Shown: positions 14,870-26,744 of the stretch, in pieces
How positions within the stretch are numbered: the stretch's first letter is position 1
How the letters are laid out: each line of letters opens with the position of its first letter
From: Burkholderiaceae bacterium
GTDB taxonomy: Bacteria; Pseudomonadota; Gammaproteobacteria; Burkholderiales; Burkholderiaceae_E
NCBI GenBank assembly: GCA_021166725.1
Contig: JAJPES010000072.1
Location: 1-40,675 of the forward strand
DNA length: 40,675 nt
Direction: 5' to 3'
Program-made: the position numbers and the translations under genes
The notes under the pieces: model-generated
The model's input: only the letters and a program-made list of their open reading frames with translations
What the model was told of the DNA's origin: nothing
Databases searched by the model: none

Positions 14870-15679
14870 GTGACCGACGAAACGGTGGTTCTCGTCACGG
14901 GCGCGAGCAAGGGAATCGGACTTGCCTGCGCCCGCTCTTTCCTGCGCGCCGGACGGCGGGTGATCGGCGTCGGTCGCGACCCCGCGCACCTGGCGGCGGC
15001 GCGCGATTCGTTCGCCGAGCCGCCGGCCGACGGCGCTGCGTCGGACCCGATCGACGCGTCGGCCTTCTTCGCCGAGGCGGTCGACCTCGTCGACGCGCAG
15101 GCCGCCGCGCTTCTGGTCGAACGCGTGGAATCCGATCATGGGCCGATCGGCGTGCTGGTCAACGCGGCCGGCGCCGCGCGTCGCTACGCGCCCGAAGAAC
15201 TGGACGCCGGCGCCTACCATCAGGCAATGGATGCGAAGTACTTCACGTACATGCACGTGACGCAGCCGGTGATCGAACGCATGGCGGCGCGCGGTCGCGG
15301 CAGCATCGTGAACATCGTCGGACAGGGCGGGCGGCAGGCGGGGCGGTTCCACATCGCCGGCGGCGCGGCGAACTCGGCGCTGATGCTCGCCACCGTCGGC
15401 CTTGCGCAGGCGTGGGCGAGTCGCGGCGTTCGGGTGAACGCGATCAACCCGGGGCTCACGCGAACCACGCGTGTCGATGAAGGGCTGGAGGCCGCCGCGC
15501 GCGCGAGCGGGCGCAGCAAGGCCGATCTGCTCGAGGAGGCGATCGCGCGCATCCCGATGGGCCGCATGGCCGAGCCCGACGAGATCGCGCAGGTCGCCTT
15601 CTTCCTCGCGTCCGACGCCGCGTCCTATGTCTCGGGCGCGATCATTCCGATGGACGGCTGCGTCTCCTCCGTCATCTGA
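14870..15679 (+). CDS. SDR-family protein lacking the catalytic Ser-Tyr-Lys residues
   Basis: A 269-residue Rossmann-fold protein with an intact NAD(P)-binding motif TGASKGIGLA, GVLVNAAGAA, and a C-terminal VSGAIIPMDG ending like 3-oxoacyl-ACP reductase-type SDRs. Where active SDRs have Ser ... YxxxK, this one reads IVNIVGQGG and then HIAGGAANSALM: by my alignment back from RGVRVNAINPG, the Tyr position is Gly, the Lys position is Asn, and the catalytic Ser is also missing. It may bind a nucleotide without reducing anything, or use another mechanism. The start is a GTG at 14870. The antiporter gene begins 20 bases after its stop. Confidence 0.82.
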   Translation: MTDETVVLVTGASKGIGLACARSFLRAGRRVIGVGRDPAHLAAARDSFAEPPADGAASDPIDASAFFAEAVDLVDAQAAALLVERVESDHGPIGVLVNAAGAARRYAPEELDAGAYHQAMDAKYFTYMHVTQPVIERMAARGRGSIVNIVGQGGRQAGRFHIAGGAANSALMLATVGLAQAWASRGVRVNAINPGLTRTTRVDEGLEAAARASGRSKADLLEEAIARIPMGRMAEPDEIAQVAFFLASDAASYVSGAIIPMDGCVSSVI

Positions 15680-15699
15680 GTCCCGCGCGAGCCGCGCCT

Positions 15700-18755
<3,056 letters not shown>

Positions 18756-18767
18756 TCACGCATCCCG

Positions 18768-19439
18768 ATGGCGATCGTCTTCCTCGTGCGGCACGCGCAG
18801 GCCTCGTTCGGCGCCGAAAACTACGACGCGCTGTCCGAGCTGGGCGTGCGCCAGTCGCATTGGCTCGGCGAGTATTTCGCGGCACGCGGGCTGCGCTTCG
18901 CGCGCGCGATGTCGGGCACGATGGTGCGCCAGCAGGAAACGGCGCGCGAAGTTCTCGCCGCAATGGGAGAGGGCGCGCCGGCGCTCGCCCTGCACGACGG
19001 GTTGAACGAATATCCGGGCGAGGCGCTCTACGCGGCACACACCGGGCGCGAGCCGCGCGCGCACCAATTGTCGGATGCGCGCGATTACTGGCGCACCCTC
19101 CGGCTGGCGATGCACGCGTGGTCGGAGGACCGGTTGGCCGATGTTCCGGAGAGCTGGCTGGACTTCGGCGGGCGCGTTCGCGCGGCGTTGGCCGACGCGG
19201 TGCGCGACGCGCAGCGTGACGACGCGGTTCTCGTCGTCAGTTCGGGCGGGGCGATCGGCCGCACGCTCGCCGATCTGGTCGGGGCGCCGCCGAGCGCCGC
19301 GATCGAACTGAACCTGCAGTGCCGCAATACCGGCTTCAGCGAGTTGATCGCGGGCCGCGACACCTTGCGCCTGCTCAGCTTCAACAACGTGCCGCACCTC
19401 GACCGCGCCGAGCGGCGTGGGTCGATCACCTTTGCGTAG
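18768..19439 (+). CDS. Histidine phosphatase superfamily protein with altered second His motif
   Basis: A 223-residue protein with the branch-1 histidine phosphatase beginning IVFLVRHAQASFG (R8, catalytic H9), the middle segment SGTMVRQQETAREVL, and the acidic helix NEYPGEALY. Near the C terminus, where most members have a second catalytic His (sHGg), this one reads VVSSGGAIGRTL, with Ser in place of His. The family hydrolyses phosphate esters or, in mutases, moves phosphate between carbons. Losing the second His may lower activity or mark a subfamily with another chemistry. It is divergent from pobA across 144 bases, in which I see no clear operator. Confidence 0.8.
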   Translation: MAIVFLVRHAQASFGAENYDALSELGVRQSHWLGEYFAARGLRFARAMSGTMVRQQETAREVLAAMGEGAPALALHDGLNEYPGEALYAAHTGREPRAHQLSDARDYWRTLRLAMHAWSEDRLADVPESWLDFGGRVRAALADAVRDAQRDDAVLVVSSGGAIGRTLADLVGAPPSAAIELNLQCRNTGFSELIAGRDTLRLLSFNNVPHLDRAERRGSITFA

Positions 19440-19480
19440 TGTGAACAGGCCCTGGTGCCTGCGCGACCGTCCGAAGCTTC

Positions 19481-19765
19481 TCAGCTCTTCGGTGCGCCGG
19501 CCCCCTTGCCGTTCGCCGGCGGCGCACCTACGGCATCCTTCGTGCACTTGCGCACGAAGCTCGTCTGCGCGGCGCCGCTGAGCTTGCGGTCTTTCGCCTG
19601 TAGCTGGCACGCCGAATTCGCGTCGGTTTCGCACTTCTTCAGGAAGCTCGTCCTGGCGGCGCCCGCGAGCTTCTTCTCGTTCGCCCGATCGGTGCAGCTC
19701 GGATCGGCGGCCAGGGCGGACACGGCGAACAGTGAAAGCGCAACGGCGACGATCGTCTTGTGCAT
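19481..19765 (-). CDS. psiF: Secreted PsiF-repeat protein
   Basis: A 94-residue exported protein: signal peptide HKTIVAVALSLFAVSALA, then two PsiF repeats, CTDRANEKKLAGAARTSF with KKC and CQLQAKDRKLSGAAQTSF with RKC. Cysteines flank each repeat and probably form disulfides. In Escherichia coli psiF is a phosphate-starvation-inducible gene of unknown biochemical role; induction here is not shown. The ATG at 19765 is chosen because it directly precedes the signal peptide, although the frame is open to 19933. It lies 98 bases downstream of the sensor kinase gene on the same strand. Confidence 0.85.
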   Translation of the reverse strand: MHKTIVAVALSLFAVSALAADPSCTDRANEKKLAGAARTSFLKKCETDANSACQLQAKDRKLSGAAQTSFVRKCTKDAVGAPPANGKGAGAPKS

Positions 19766-19863
19766 GGCGGGCTCCGGAATCGGAAGGCGCGCGGCGACTC
19801 CGCGCGCAGCCAATATACGACGGTGCGCGCGCGGCGTCTGTGCCGGCGACAGCACGGCGATCG

Positions 19864-21309
19864 TCACCTTCGACGGTCGTCGGCGTGCGATGCGAGCGCT
19901 TCGTCGCCCAGCGGCAGCGCACCGGCTGCGCAAAGCCCGCCGAGTCGATCCGAACGCCGGTAGTCGATCGCTCCCCGGTATTGCGTGACGATGTCACCGA
20001 CGATGGTCAGGCCCAGGCCGTGCCCGGGCTTGTGCTCGTCGGTGCGCAGCGTGCCGTGTCCGAGGCGATCGAGCAGCGCGTCGTCGACGCCCGGACCGTC
20101 GTCGTCGATCCGGAAATGCAGTGCGCCGTCGCGCTCGGCCAGCTCGACCCGTACCGCCGTTTTCGCCCACTTGCATGCGTTGTCGAGCAGGTTGCCGAAC
20201 AGCTCGAGCATGTCCTCGCGATCGAGCGGGAAGCGCGTTGCCGGTGCGACGACGTCGATCCGCAATGCGCGTCCGGCATGCAGGCGCCCGAGGGCCTCGG
20301 CGAGCGCCTGCAGCTGCTCGCGCGCATCGAAGCCGCCCGAACGTACGCCGCTGCCGGCCAGTCGCGCACGCCGCAATTCACGCTCGATCGTCTCGCGCAT
20401 CGAATCGACCTGGTCGCGGATCTCCGCGGCCGCCGTCGCGTCGCCGGCCGCATCGCGCTCGTCGGCGATCTGCGCGAGCACCGCAAGCGGTGTCTTCAGC
20501 GCGTGCGACAGGTTGCCCGCGGCATGACGTACGCGCGACAAGCGTTGCGCCTGGTGATGCGCGAGGCGGTCGACCGCCTCCAGCATCGGGCGCACCTCGT
20601 CGGGCGCGGCACTGGGCACCGCTACGCTCTCGCCGCGCTCGAGGCGGCGACACGCCTCGACCGCACGAGCGAGCGGCGCCAGTCCGCGCACGACGATCTC
20701 GCGCTGCAGCCAGGCGAGCGCGAGCAGTGCCGCCAGCACCGTCGACAGCAGCACGCGGCGGAAGCGCGCGATCGAAGCGTCCAGTCCGGAGACGTCCTCG
20801 GCGACGGTGATCGTCCAATCGGCATCGGCGCCGGCGAAGCGGCGCGTATAGGCGAGCAGCGTCTGGCCGGCAGGTCCGGGACGGCGGGTGACCCGTTCCG
20901 CCGCACCGGTGAGCGGCGCCACGGGGAGCTCTTCGTCCCACAGCGAGCGCGACAGGAATGTTTCATCGGCTGCCGCGGCGCCGACACCGACGCGCGGCAC
21001 GCGCTTCACGACGAAGTAGTGACCCGACAGCGGCAATGCGTACTCGCCGCCGAGCGCTTCGCCGGCAGACGCCGAGGCGGCCGACGCGATCGAGGCGCCC
21101 GCGGATGTCGAGGCGCTGCCCGACGCCGAGGCTGCTGCCGCTTCGTCGAAGTGCACGTACAGCATCTCCGCGTCGTGCTCGAGGCGCGACGCGACGTAAC
21201 GCTCGACGAGTTCGCGCGGAAAATGTTGCAGGCCGATCGCGAGCAACGCCGCCACCGCCGCCAGTACCAGCGTGAGTGCCAGCGTCAGCCGGTTGCGCAG
21301 CGAGCTCAT
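19864..21309 (-). CDS. Membrane sensor histidine kinase (PhoQ-like)
   Basis: A 481-residue two-component kinase. TM1 is at about 8-28 and TM2 near 186-201, enclosing a periplasmic sensor region that contains an Ala/Ser-rich low-complexity stretch at about 57-84. HAMP and DHp follow, with the phospho-acceptor H269 in [15 protein letters not shown], then the ATPase domain with N box [14 protein letters not shown]1 DDGPGVDD and G2 GHGLGLTIV. It is the partner of the response regulator upstream; the ATG overlaps that gene's TGA (ATGA at 21306-21309). PhoQ-type kinases often sense divalent cations, peptides or envelope stress; the signal here is unknown. Confidence 0.9.
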   Translation of the reverse strand: MSSLRNRLTLALTLVLAAVAALLAIGLQHFPRELVERYVASRLEHDAEMLYVHFDEAAAASASGSASTSAGASIASAASASAGEALGGEYALPLSGHYFVVKRVPRVGVGAAAADETFLSRSLWDEELPVAPLTGAAERVTRRPGPAGQTLLAYTRRFAGADADWTITVAEDVSGLDASIARFRRVLLSTVLAALLALAWLQREIVVRGLAPLARAVEACRRLERGESVAVPSAAPDEVRPMLEAVDRLAHHQAQRLSRVRHAAGNLSHALKTPLAVLAQIADERDAAGDATAAAEIRDQVDSMRETIERELRRARLAGSGVRSGGFDAREQLQALAEALGRLHAGRALRIDVVAPATRFPLDREDMLELFGNLLDNACKWAKTAVRVELAERDGALHFRIDDDGPGVDDALLDRLGHGTLRTDEHKPGHGLGLTIVGDIVTQYRGAIDYRRSDRLGGLCAAGALPLGDEALASHADDRRR

Positions 21310-21971
21310 TCCTGCGCGCGGAACACGTATCCCTGTCCGCGCCGCGTCTCGATGCATTCGGCACCGAGCAGCGCGCGCAACCGGCGCACGTAGACCTCGA
21401 TCACGTTGCTGTCGCGCTCGGCGTCGTATTCGTAGACGTGCTCGGCCAGTCGCGTCTTCGACAGCACCTGTTCGGGATGGCGCATGAAATAGCGCAACAA
21501 TCGAAATTCGGTGGCGGTGAGCGTCTGTTCCCTTCCGTCGCCGCGCACCAGGCATTGGCGCGCCTCGTCCAGCTGCCAGGGACCGACGCGCAGCGCGACG
21601 TCGGCGGCCGGCGCGGCGCGGCGCAGCAGCGCGTGGATTCGCGCGACCAGTTCTTCGGTGTGGAAAGGCTTGCCGAGGTAGTCGTCGGCGCCGGCGCGCA
21701 GGCCTTCGACGCGATCGCTCCATCCGTCGCGTGCGGTGAGGATGAGCACCGGCACGCGGTTGCCGGCGGCGCGCCAGTCGGCGAGCAGCTCCAGCCCGGT
21801 TCGACCGGGCAGCCCGAGGTCGAGGACGATCGCGTCGTAGGGTTCGGTGGCGCCGAGGTGGCCGGCATCGACGCCGTCGTGTGCGACATCGACCGCGTAG
21901 CCTTCGCGTGCGAGCCGCTCGCGCAGGCGTGCGGCGAGCGGCTCGTCGTCTTCGGCGATCAGCAGGCGCAC
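21306..21971 (-). CDS. OmpR/PhoP-type response regulator
   Basis: A 221-residue regulator. The receiver domain has the acidic pocket E7-D8-D9, the phosphorylation site D51 (in IVLDLGLPG) and the conserved Lys in DDYLGKPF. The C-terminal winged-helix domain ([21 protein letters not shown] ... [16 protein letters not shown]) is of the OmpR/PhoB type. The start is a GTG at 21971, one base after the stop of the PepSY gene, so the two are coupled. With the kinase downstream this makes a PepSY-regulator-kinase operon of a kind common in betaproteobacteria. Confidence 0.92.
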   Translation of the reverse strand: MRLLIAEDDEPLAARLRERLAREGYAVDVAHDGVDAGHLGATEPYDAIVLDLGLPGRTGLELLADWRAAGNRVPVLILTARDGWSDRVEGLRAGADDYLGKPFHTEELVARIHALLRRAAPAADVALRVGPWQLDEARQCLVRGDGREQTLTATEFRLLRYFMRHPEQVLSKTRLAEHVYEYDAERDSNVIEVYVRRLRALLGAECIETRRGQGYVFRAQE

Positions 21972-21972
21972 G

Positions 21973-22299
21973 TCATTTCCGCGAGCGCTTCAGTACCTCG
22001 CCGCTGGCGGCATCGAGCTCGAGCTTGTGGATCGCGTCGGCGTCGTCGATCAGCTTGACTTCGTAGACGAGGCGGCCGTCTTCGCGCTCGAGCTCGATCT
22101 CGACGACCTGGCCGGGCTGGGCGGTGCGAACGCGCGACAGGATGTCTTCCATCGGCAGGATCTTGCCTGCTTCGCGCAACTCGCGCACTTCCGAGCGCTT
22201 CACGCGGTCGTCGGCGTTGGCCAGTTCGGGGCCGACGACTGCCGCAGTGGCGATCGATGCCGCGGCCAGCGCAAGCACGAATTTTCCGGTTCTCGACAT
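21973..22299 (-). CDS. Periplasmic PepSY-domain protein
   Basis: A 108-residue exported protein: signal peptide with [18 protein letters not shown], then a single PepSY domain ([44 protein letters not shown]). PepSY proteins are thought to inhibit proteases or modulate sensor domains; here it leads a two-component operon and may act on the kinase's periplasmic region. A good ribosome site AGGAGAAAACAC precedes the ATG. It is divergent from the phosphoribosyltransferase gene across 100 bases. Confidence 0.9.
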   Translation of the reverse strand: MSRTGKFVLALAAASIATAAVVGPELANADDRVKRSEVRELREAGKILPMEDILSRVRTAQPGQVVEIELEREDGRLVYEVKLIDDADAIHKLELDAASGEVLKRSRK

Positions 22300-22399
22300 G
22301 TGTTTTCTCCTGTACGACGATTGCGGGCAGTATCGGCGAACCGGGCTGAAGCGAAACTGAATTCCGGGCGACGGTTCCTTTCACAGGAGGGCATCCGAA

Positions 22400-23023
22400 A
22401 TGTTCCGCGATCGCAACGACGCAGCCGACCGGCTCGCCCGGGCGCTCGAGTCGTTCCAGGGCCGATCTCCGCTGGTGTTGGCGATTCCGCGCGGCGCGGT
22501 GCCGATGGGCCGGCGCATCGCCGACGCTCTCGGCGGGGATCTCGACGTCGTGCTGGTGCGCAAGATCGGCGCACCCTACCAGCCTGAGCTCGCGCTCGGC
22601 GCGATCGACGAGGAGGGCGGCATGCACTGGGCCTCGCCGGAGGCGGCGCAGGGCGTCGACCCGATGTGGCTCGAACACGAGAAGCACGCGCAGCTCGCGC
22701 TGCTGCGCGAACGCCGCGATCGCTATCGGGCGGGCAGGCCGGCGATCGATCCGGCGGGTCGCGTCGTCATCGTGGTCGACGACGGACTGGCCACCGGCTC
22801 GACGATGATCGCGGCGCTGCATGCCACGCGCGCGCGTTCGCCGTCGCTGCTCATCTGCGCGGTACCGGTGGCTGCGCCGGACAGCCTGGAGCGCGTGAGC
22901 CCGCATGCCGACGAGGTCGTCTGCCTGGAGGCGCCCGAGCATTTCCGTGCGGTGTCGCTGCATTACGGGCATTTCGAGCAGGTCGACGATGCCGACGTCG
23001 AGCGGCTGCTCGCGGAGCACTGA
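22400..23023 (+). CDS. Phosphoribosyltransferase-family protein
   Basis: A 207-residue type I PRTase-fold protein. The PRPP-binding loop is VVIVVDDGLATGSTMIAAL, and the N-terminal half has LVLAIPRGAVPMGRRIADALGG with DVVLVRKIGAPYQPELALGAI, as in a broad family of uncharacterised PRTases found beside erythromycin esterase or dienelactone hydrolase genes. Residues around RERRDRYRAGRPAID match the same family. The substrate is unknown. A strong Shine-Dalgarno AGGAGG (22385-22390) precedes the ATG. It is the first gene of an apparent operon with an acyl-CoA synthetase (3 bases downstream) and a biotin-dependent carboxyltransferase. Confidence 0.88.
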   Translation: MFRDRNDAADRLARALESFQGRSPLVLAIPRGAVPMGRRIADALGGDLDVVLVRKIGAPYQPELALGAIDEEGGMHWASPEAAQGVDPMWLEHEKHAQLALLRERRDRYRAGRPAIDPAGRVVIVVDDGLATGSTMIAALHATRARSPSLLICAVPVAAPDSLERVSPHADEVVCLEAPEHFRAVSLHYGHFEQVDDADVERLLAEH

Positions 23024-23026
23024 ATC

Positions 23027-24655
23027 ATGGCGACGAACGAACGAGCGAAGCCGCTGCACGAAGTTCTGCGCGAGCACGCGCGCCGGCGGCCCGGACATCC
23101 GGCCTGCATCTGGTACGGCGCTTCGCTCAGCTACGGCGACCTCGATCGCGCAAGCGACGCCTTTGCCGCGCGGCTCGCGCAACTCGGCATCGGACGCGGC
23201 GATCCGGTGGCGCTCTACCTGCAGAACTGCCCGCAGTACCTGATCGCGCATTACGCGATCCAGAAGGCGGGCGGCGTCGTCTGCCCGTGCGGGCCGCTCA
23301 GCCGCGAGCACGAGCTGCAGTACCAGCTCGACGACCTGAAGGCGCGCGTGCTCGTTGCGGCGGCGCCGCTGCTGGACGTCGTCGCCGCCGTGCGCGCGCG
23401 CACGGCGCTCGAACACGTGTTCGTCGTGCACTACGACGATCTGCTGCCGCAGACGCCGTCCATCGAGGTTCCCGAGGAGTTGCGCGCGATGCGCCGGCTG
23501 CGGCGCGAAGGCGCTGCGACGACCGCGGAGGCCGGCGAGGTCGAGGACTTTCTCGCCGCCACGCGGGGGGATGGCGTTGCGCCGCACGTCGACGTCGGGC
23601 TCGATGACCTCGCGTTGATCACCTACACCTCGGGCACCACCGGCCTGCCCAAGGGGGCGATGCTCACGCACGGCAATGCGCGCTACAAGACGGCAGTGTC
23701 GAGCGACGGCTATCGGGTCACGCAGGACGACGTGCTGCTCGCGGTGGCGCCGCTCTATCACATCGCGGGCATGCTCACCGGCGTGGACATCCCGGTCTAC
23801 GCCGGCGCGACGGCGGTGCTGCTGTACCGGTTCGATGCGCGCGCGGCGATGGAGGCGATCGAGACGCATCGCGTCAGCTGGTGGTACAGCATCGCGCCGA
23901 TGAACGTCGCTGCGATGCAGTTGCCCGACGTGCAGCAGTTCGACCTGTCGAGCCTGCGCCTGAATCCGGTGACGAGCTTCGGCATCACGTTCACGGAAAC
24001 GATCGCGCGGCGTTGGCGCACCTATGCGCCGAACTGCGTGTCCTTCGAGGCGGCGTACGGACTGTCCGAGACGCACACGATGGACACGTACATGCCGGCG
24101 GATGCGATCCGCTGGGGCACGCACGGCAGGCCGGTGCCCGGCAACGAGATCCGCGTCGCCGACCCGGCCACCGGTGCCGCGCGACCGATCGGCGAGTCGG
24201 GCGAGATCCTGATCCGCGGCCCCGGCGTCTTTCGCGGCTACTGGAACCGGCCCGACGCTACTGCGCACGCGCTGCGCGACGGCTGGCTGCACACCGGCGA
24301 CGTCGGCCATCTCGACGACGACGGCTACCTCACTTTCGAGGGGCGCTTCAAGGAGATGATCAAGGTCTCCGGCTACAGCGTATTTCCCGAGGAAGTCGAA
24401 TCGATTCTCGCGCGGCACCCGGCGGTCGCACAGGCGGGTGTCATCGGCATGCCCGATCCGCAGAAGGGCGAGATCCCGAAGGCCTTCGTCGTGCTGAAGG
24501 CGGGTGCAGCGGGCACCGTCTCCGCGTCCGACATCGTGCAGTGGGCGCGCGAGAACATGGCGGTGTACAAGGCGCCGCGCGAGGTCGTGTTCTGCGAGTC
24601 GTTGCCGGCAACCGGTTCGGGCAAGATGCTGCGCCGCTTGCTGAAGGACCTCTGA
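23027..24655 (+). CDS. AMP-forming acyl-CoA synthetase / fatty-acid CoA ligase
   Basis: A 542-residue member of the ANL superfamily, which activates a carboxylic acid to acyl-AMP and then acyl-CoA. It has the P-loop-like motif ITYTSGTTGLPKGAMLTHG, the A5-type segment EAAYGLSETHTMD, the hinge GRFKEMIKVSGYSVFPEEVE and the C-terminal catalytic Lys context TGSGKMLRRLLK. No membrane segment is seen. The next gene, 5 bases downstream, encodes a biotinyl/carboxyltransferase protein, suggesting that the CoA ester made here is the one carboxylated, as in branched or medium-chain acid degradation. The exact acid cannot be told from the sequence. Confidence 0.92.
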   Translation: MATNERAKPLHEVLREHARRRPGHPACIWYGASLSYGDLDRASDAFAARLAQLGIGRGDPVALYLQNCPQYLIAHYAIQKAGGVVCPCGPLSREHELQYQLDDLKARVLVAAAPLLDVVAAVRARTALEHVFVVHYDDLLPQTPSIEVPEELRAMRRLRREGAATTAEAGEVEDFLAATRGDGVAPHVDVGLDDLALITYTSGTTGLPKGAMLTHGNARYKTAVSSDGYRVTQDDVLLAVAPLYHIAGMLTGVDIPVYAGATAVLLYRFDARAAMEAIETHRVSWWYSIAPMNVAAMQLPDVQQFDLSSLRLNPVTSFGITFTETIARRWRTYAPNCVSFEAAYGLSETHTMDTYMPADAIRWGTHGRPVPGNEIRVADPATGAARPIGESGEILIRGPGVFRGYWNRPDATAHALRDGWLHTGDVGHLDDDGYLTFEGRFKEMIKVSGYSVFPEEVESILARHPAVAQAGVIGMPDPQKGEIPKAFVVLKAGAAGTVSASDIVQWARENMAVYKAPREVVFCESLPATGSGKMLRRLLKDL

Positions 24656-24660
24656 AGCCG

Positions 24661-26502
24661 ATGGCCGCGGGAGCGCTCGTCGCGTTGCGCGCGCCGATGG
24701 CGGCGCGCGTGGTGGAACTGGCCGTGCGCGAGGGCGAGCCCGTGCGCGAGGCGCAGTCGCTCGTCGTCGTCGACGCGATGAAGATGGAACACGTGATCGC
24801 AGCACCGTGCGCCGGCCGCGTACGCGGCCTGCGCGTGGCCAGGGGAGACCAGGTCGCCGAGGGGCAAGCGCTGTTGTGGATCGAGTCGGGCGAAGGCTCG
24901 GCGCCGGCCGACGCCGGCGCGCCTGCGCCGAAGGCCGGCGGCATCCGCGCCGACCTGCAGCGCGTGCTCGATCGGCACGCGCGACTGCTCGACGATGCGC
25001 GTCCCGACGCGGTGGCGCGACGCCGTGCGCGCGGGCAGCGCACCGCGCGCGAGAACCTTGCCGACCTGTGCGACGAAGGCAGCTTCGTCGAATACGGGGC
25101 GCTGGCCGTCGCCGCGCAGCGTAGCCGCCGCTCGCTGGAGGACCTCGTCGCCAACACGCCGGCCGACGGCCTGGTCACCGGCATCGGCTCGGTGAACGGT
25201 GCGCTCTTCGACGCCGAGCGCGCGCGCACCGTCGTGCTCGCCTACGACGCGACGGTGCTCGCCGGCACGCAGGGCATGCGCAACCATGCGAAGACCGACC
25301 GCCTGCTCGAGATCGCGTTCGCCGAACGCCTGCCGCTGGTGTTGTTCGCCGAGGGCGGGGGCGGGCGCCCGGGCGATGTCGACGTTCCGGTCGTCGCCGG
25401 CCTGCATCTGCGCAGCTTCGCGTCGTTCGCCCGCCTGAGCGGGCACGCGCCGCTGATCGGCATCGTCTCGGGGCGCTGCTTCGCCGGCAACGCGGCGCTG
25501 CTCGGCTGCTGCGACGTGATCATCGCCGCACGCGATGCCAACATCGGCATGGGCGGTCCGGCGATGATCGAGGGAGGCGGCCTCGGCGTCTTCCGCCCGG
25601 AGGAGATCGGGCCGAGCGTGGTGCAGAGCGCCAACGGCGTCGTCGACGTGCTGGTCGAAGACGAAGCGCAGGCGGTCGCGTGTGCGAAGCGTTATCTGTC
25701 GATGTTCCAGGGGCGCATCGGGCAGTGGCGCGCGCCGGCCGCGCTGAGTCTGCGCGACGTCGTCCCCGAGAACCGCCTGCGCGTCTACGACACTCGGCAG
25801 GCGATGCGCGCGCTGGTCGACGTCGATACGCTGATCGAGTTGCGCGCGGGCTTCGGCGTGGGCGTCCACACGGCGCTCGCTCGCATCGAGGGCCGGCCGG
25901 TCGGCCTGGTCGCGAACAACCCGCTGCACCTAGGCGGTGCGATCGACGTGGACGCCGCCGACAAGCTCGCGCGCTTCCTGCAACTGTGCGACGCGCACGG
26001 CCTGCCGATCGTCTCGCTGATCGATACGCCCGGGTTCATGGTCGGCCCCGACATCGAGGCGCAGGCGCAGGTGCGGCATGCGAGCCGGCTCTTCGTAGTC
26101 GGCGCCGCGTTGCGCGTTCCGTTCTTCGCCGTCGTGCTGCGCAAGGGCTACGGGCTGGGCGCGATGGCGATGGCCGCCGGCGGCTTTCACTCGCCCACCT
26201 TCACCGTCGCCTGGCCCACCGGCGAGTTCGGCGCGATGGGGCTCGAAGGCGCAGTACGCCTCGGTTATCGCAAGGAGCTGGAAGCCGTGCCCGAGGGCGC
26301 CGAACGCGATGCGCTGTTCGAGCGACTCGTCGCGCGCCACTACGAGCGCGGCGAAGCGATGAACATGGCCGAGGCGCTCGAGATCGACGCGGTGATCGAT
26401 CCGGCGTGCACACGCGATTGGTTGGTGAAGGGACTGGCGAGCGCGCGGCGCGGAGGGCGCCGTCCTGTCGGGGAGCAGGCGCGCTTTATCGATCCGTGGT
26501 GA
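24661..26502 (+). CDS. Biotinyl-carrier / acyl-CoA carboxyltransferase fusion
   Basis: A 613-residue fusion. Residues 1-75 are a biotinyl domain with DAMKMEH (biotin on K41); after a linker, about 95-600 is an acyl-CoA carboxyltransferase with both halves, including RGQRTARENLADLCDEGSFVE, IGMGGPAMIEGGGLGVF, IDTPGFMVGPDIEAQ and KGYGLGAMAMAAGG. This corresponds to the last two-thirds of single-chain BC-BCCP-CT acyl-CoA carboxylases, but no biotin carboxylase part is present: the ATG lies 5 bases after the synthetase stop. Biotin must be carboxylated by a separate BC subunit encoded elsewhere, or by a shared AccC. The substrate is probably an acyl-CoA made by the upstream ligase. Confidence 0.87.
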   Translation: MAAGALVALRAPMAARVVELAVREGEPVREAQSLVVVDAMKMEHVIAAPCAGRVRGLRVARGDQVAEGQALLWIESGEGSAPADAGAPAPKAGGIRADLQRVLDRHARLLDDARPDAVARRRARGQRTARENLADLCDEGSFVEYGALAVAAQRSRRSLEDLVANTPADGLVTGIGSVNGALFDAERARTVVLAYDATVLAGTQGMRNHAKTDRLLEIAFAERLPLVLFAEGGGGRPGDVDVPVVAGLHLRSFASFARLSGHAPLIGIVSGRCFAGNAALLGCCDVIIAARDANIGMGGPAMIEGGGLGVFRPEEIGPSVVQSANGVVDVLVEDEAQAVACAKRYLSMFQGRIGQWRAPAALSLRDVVPENRLRVYDTRQAMRALVDVDTLIELRAGFGVGVHTALARIEGRPVGLVANNPLHLGGAIDVDAADKLARFLQLCDAHGLPIVSLIDTPGFMVGPDIEAQAQVRHASRLFVVGAALRVPFFAVVLRKGYGLGAMAMAAGGFHSPTFTVAWPTGEFGAMGLEGAVRLGYRKELEAVPEGAERDALFERLVARHYERGEAMNMAEALEIDAVIDPACTRDWLVKGLASARRGGRRPVGEQARFIDPW

Positions 26503-26549
26503 TCGGGCGCACGTCGAAGCGCCGGGCGCCGGGCGCGCCTCGGGGCGCT

Positions 26550-26744
26550 GGCCTGCGGCGCCTGGCCTGCGGCGCCTGGCCTGCGGCGCTGGGCCTGCGG
26601 CGCTAGGCCTGCGGCGCTAGGCCTGCGGCGCCTGGCGTGCGGCGCCTGGCCTGTGGCGCCTGGCCTGCGGCGCTGGCCTGCGGCGCCTGGCCTGCGGCGC
26701 CTGGCCTGCGGCACTGGGCCTCCGGCGCTGGGCTTGCAGGCGCC
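26550..26744. repeat. 14-base minisatellite, about 14 units
   Basis: Directly after the carboxyltransferase gene, the unit GGCCTGCGGCGCCT repeats head to tail about fourteen times with few changes; units 3-5 end in TG or TA, one unit is 13 bases, and the last three are more diverged. The 14-base period is not a multiple of three, so a coding role is unlikely. Each unit contains or nearly contains the self-complementary GGCGCC. Continuous open frames pass through it on both strands, but they encode only Ala/Gly/Arg/Pro-rich repeats and are not genes. Confidence 0.9.

Noticed and set aside
26550..26744. CRISPR array
   Set aside because: The 14-base units are directly contiguous with no unique spacers and no cas genes nearby.
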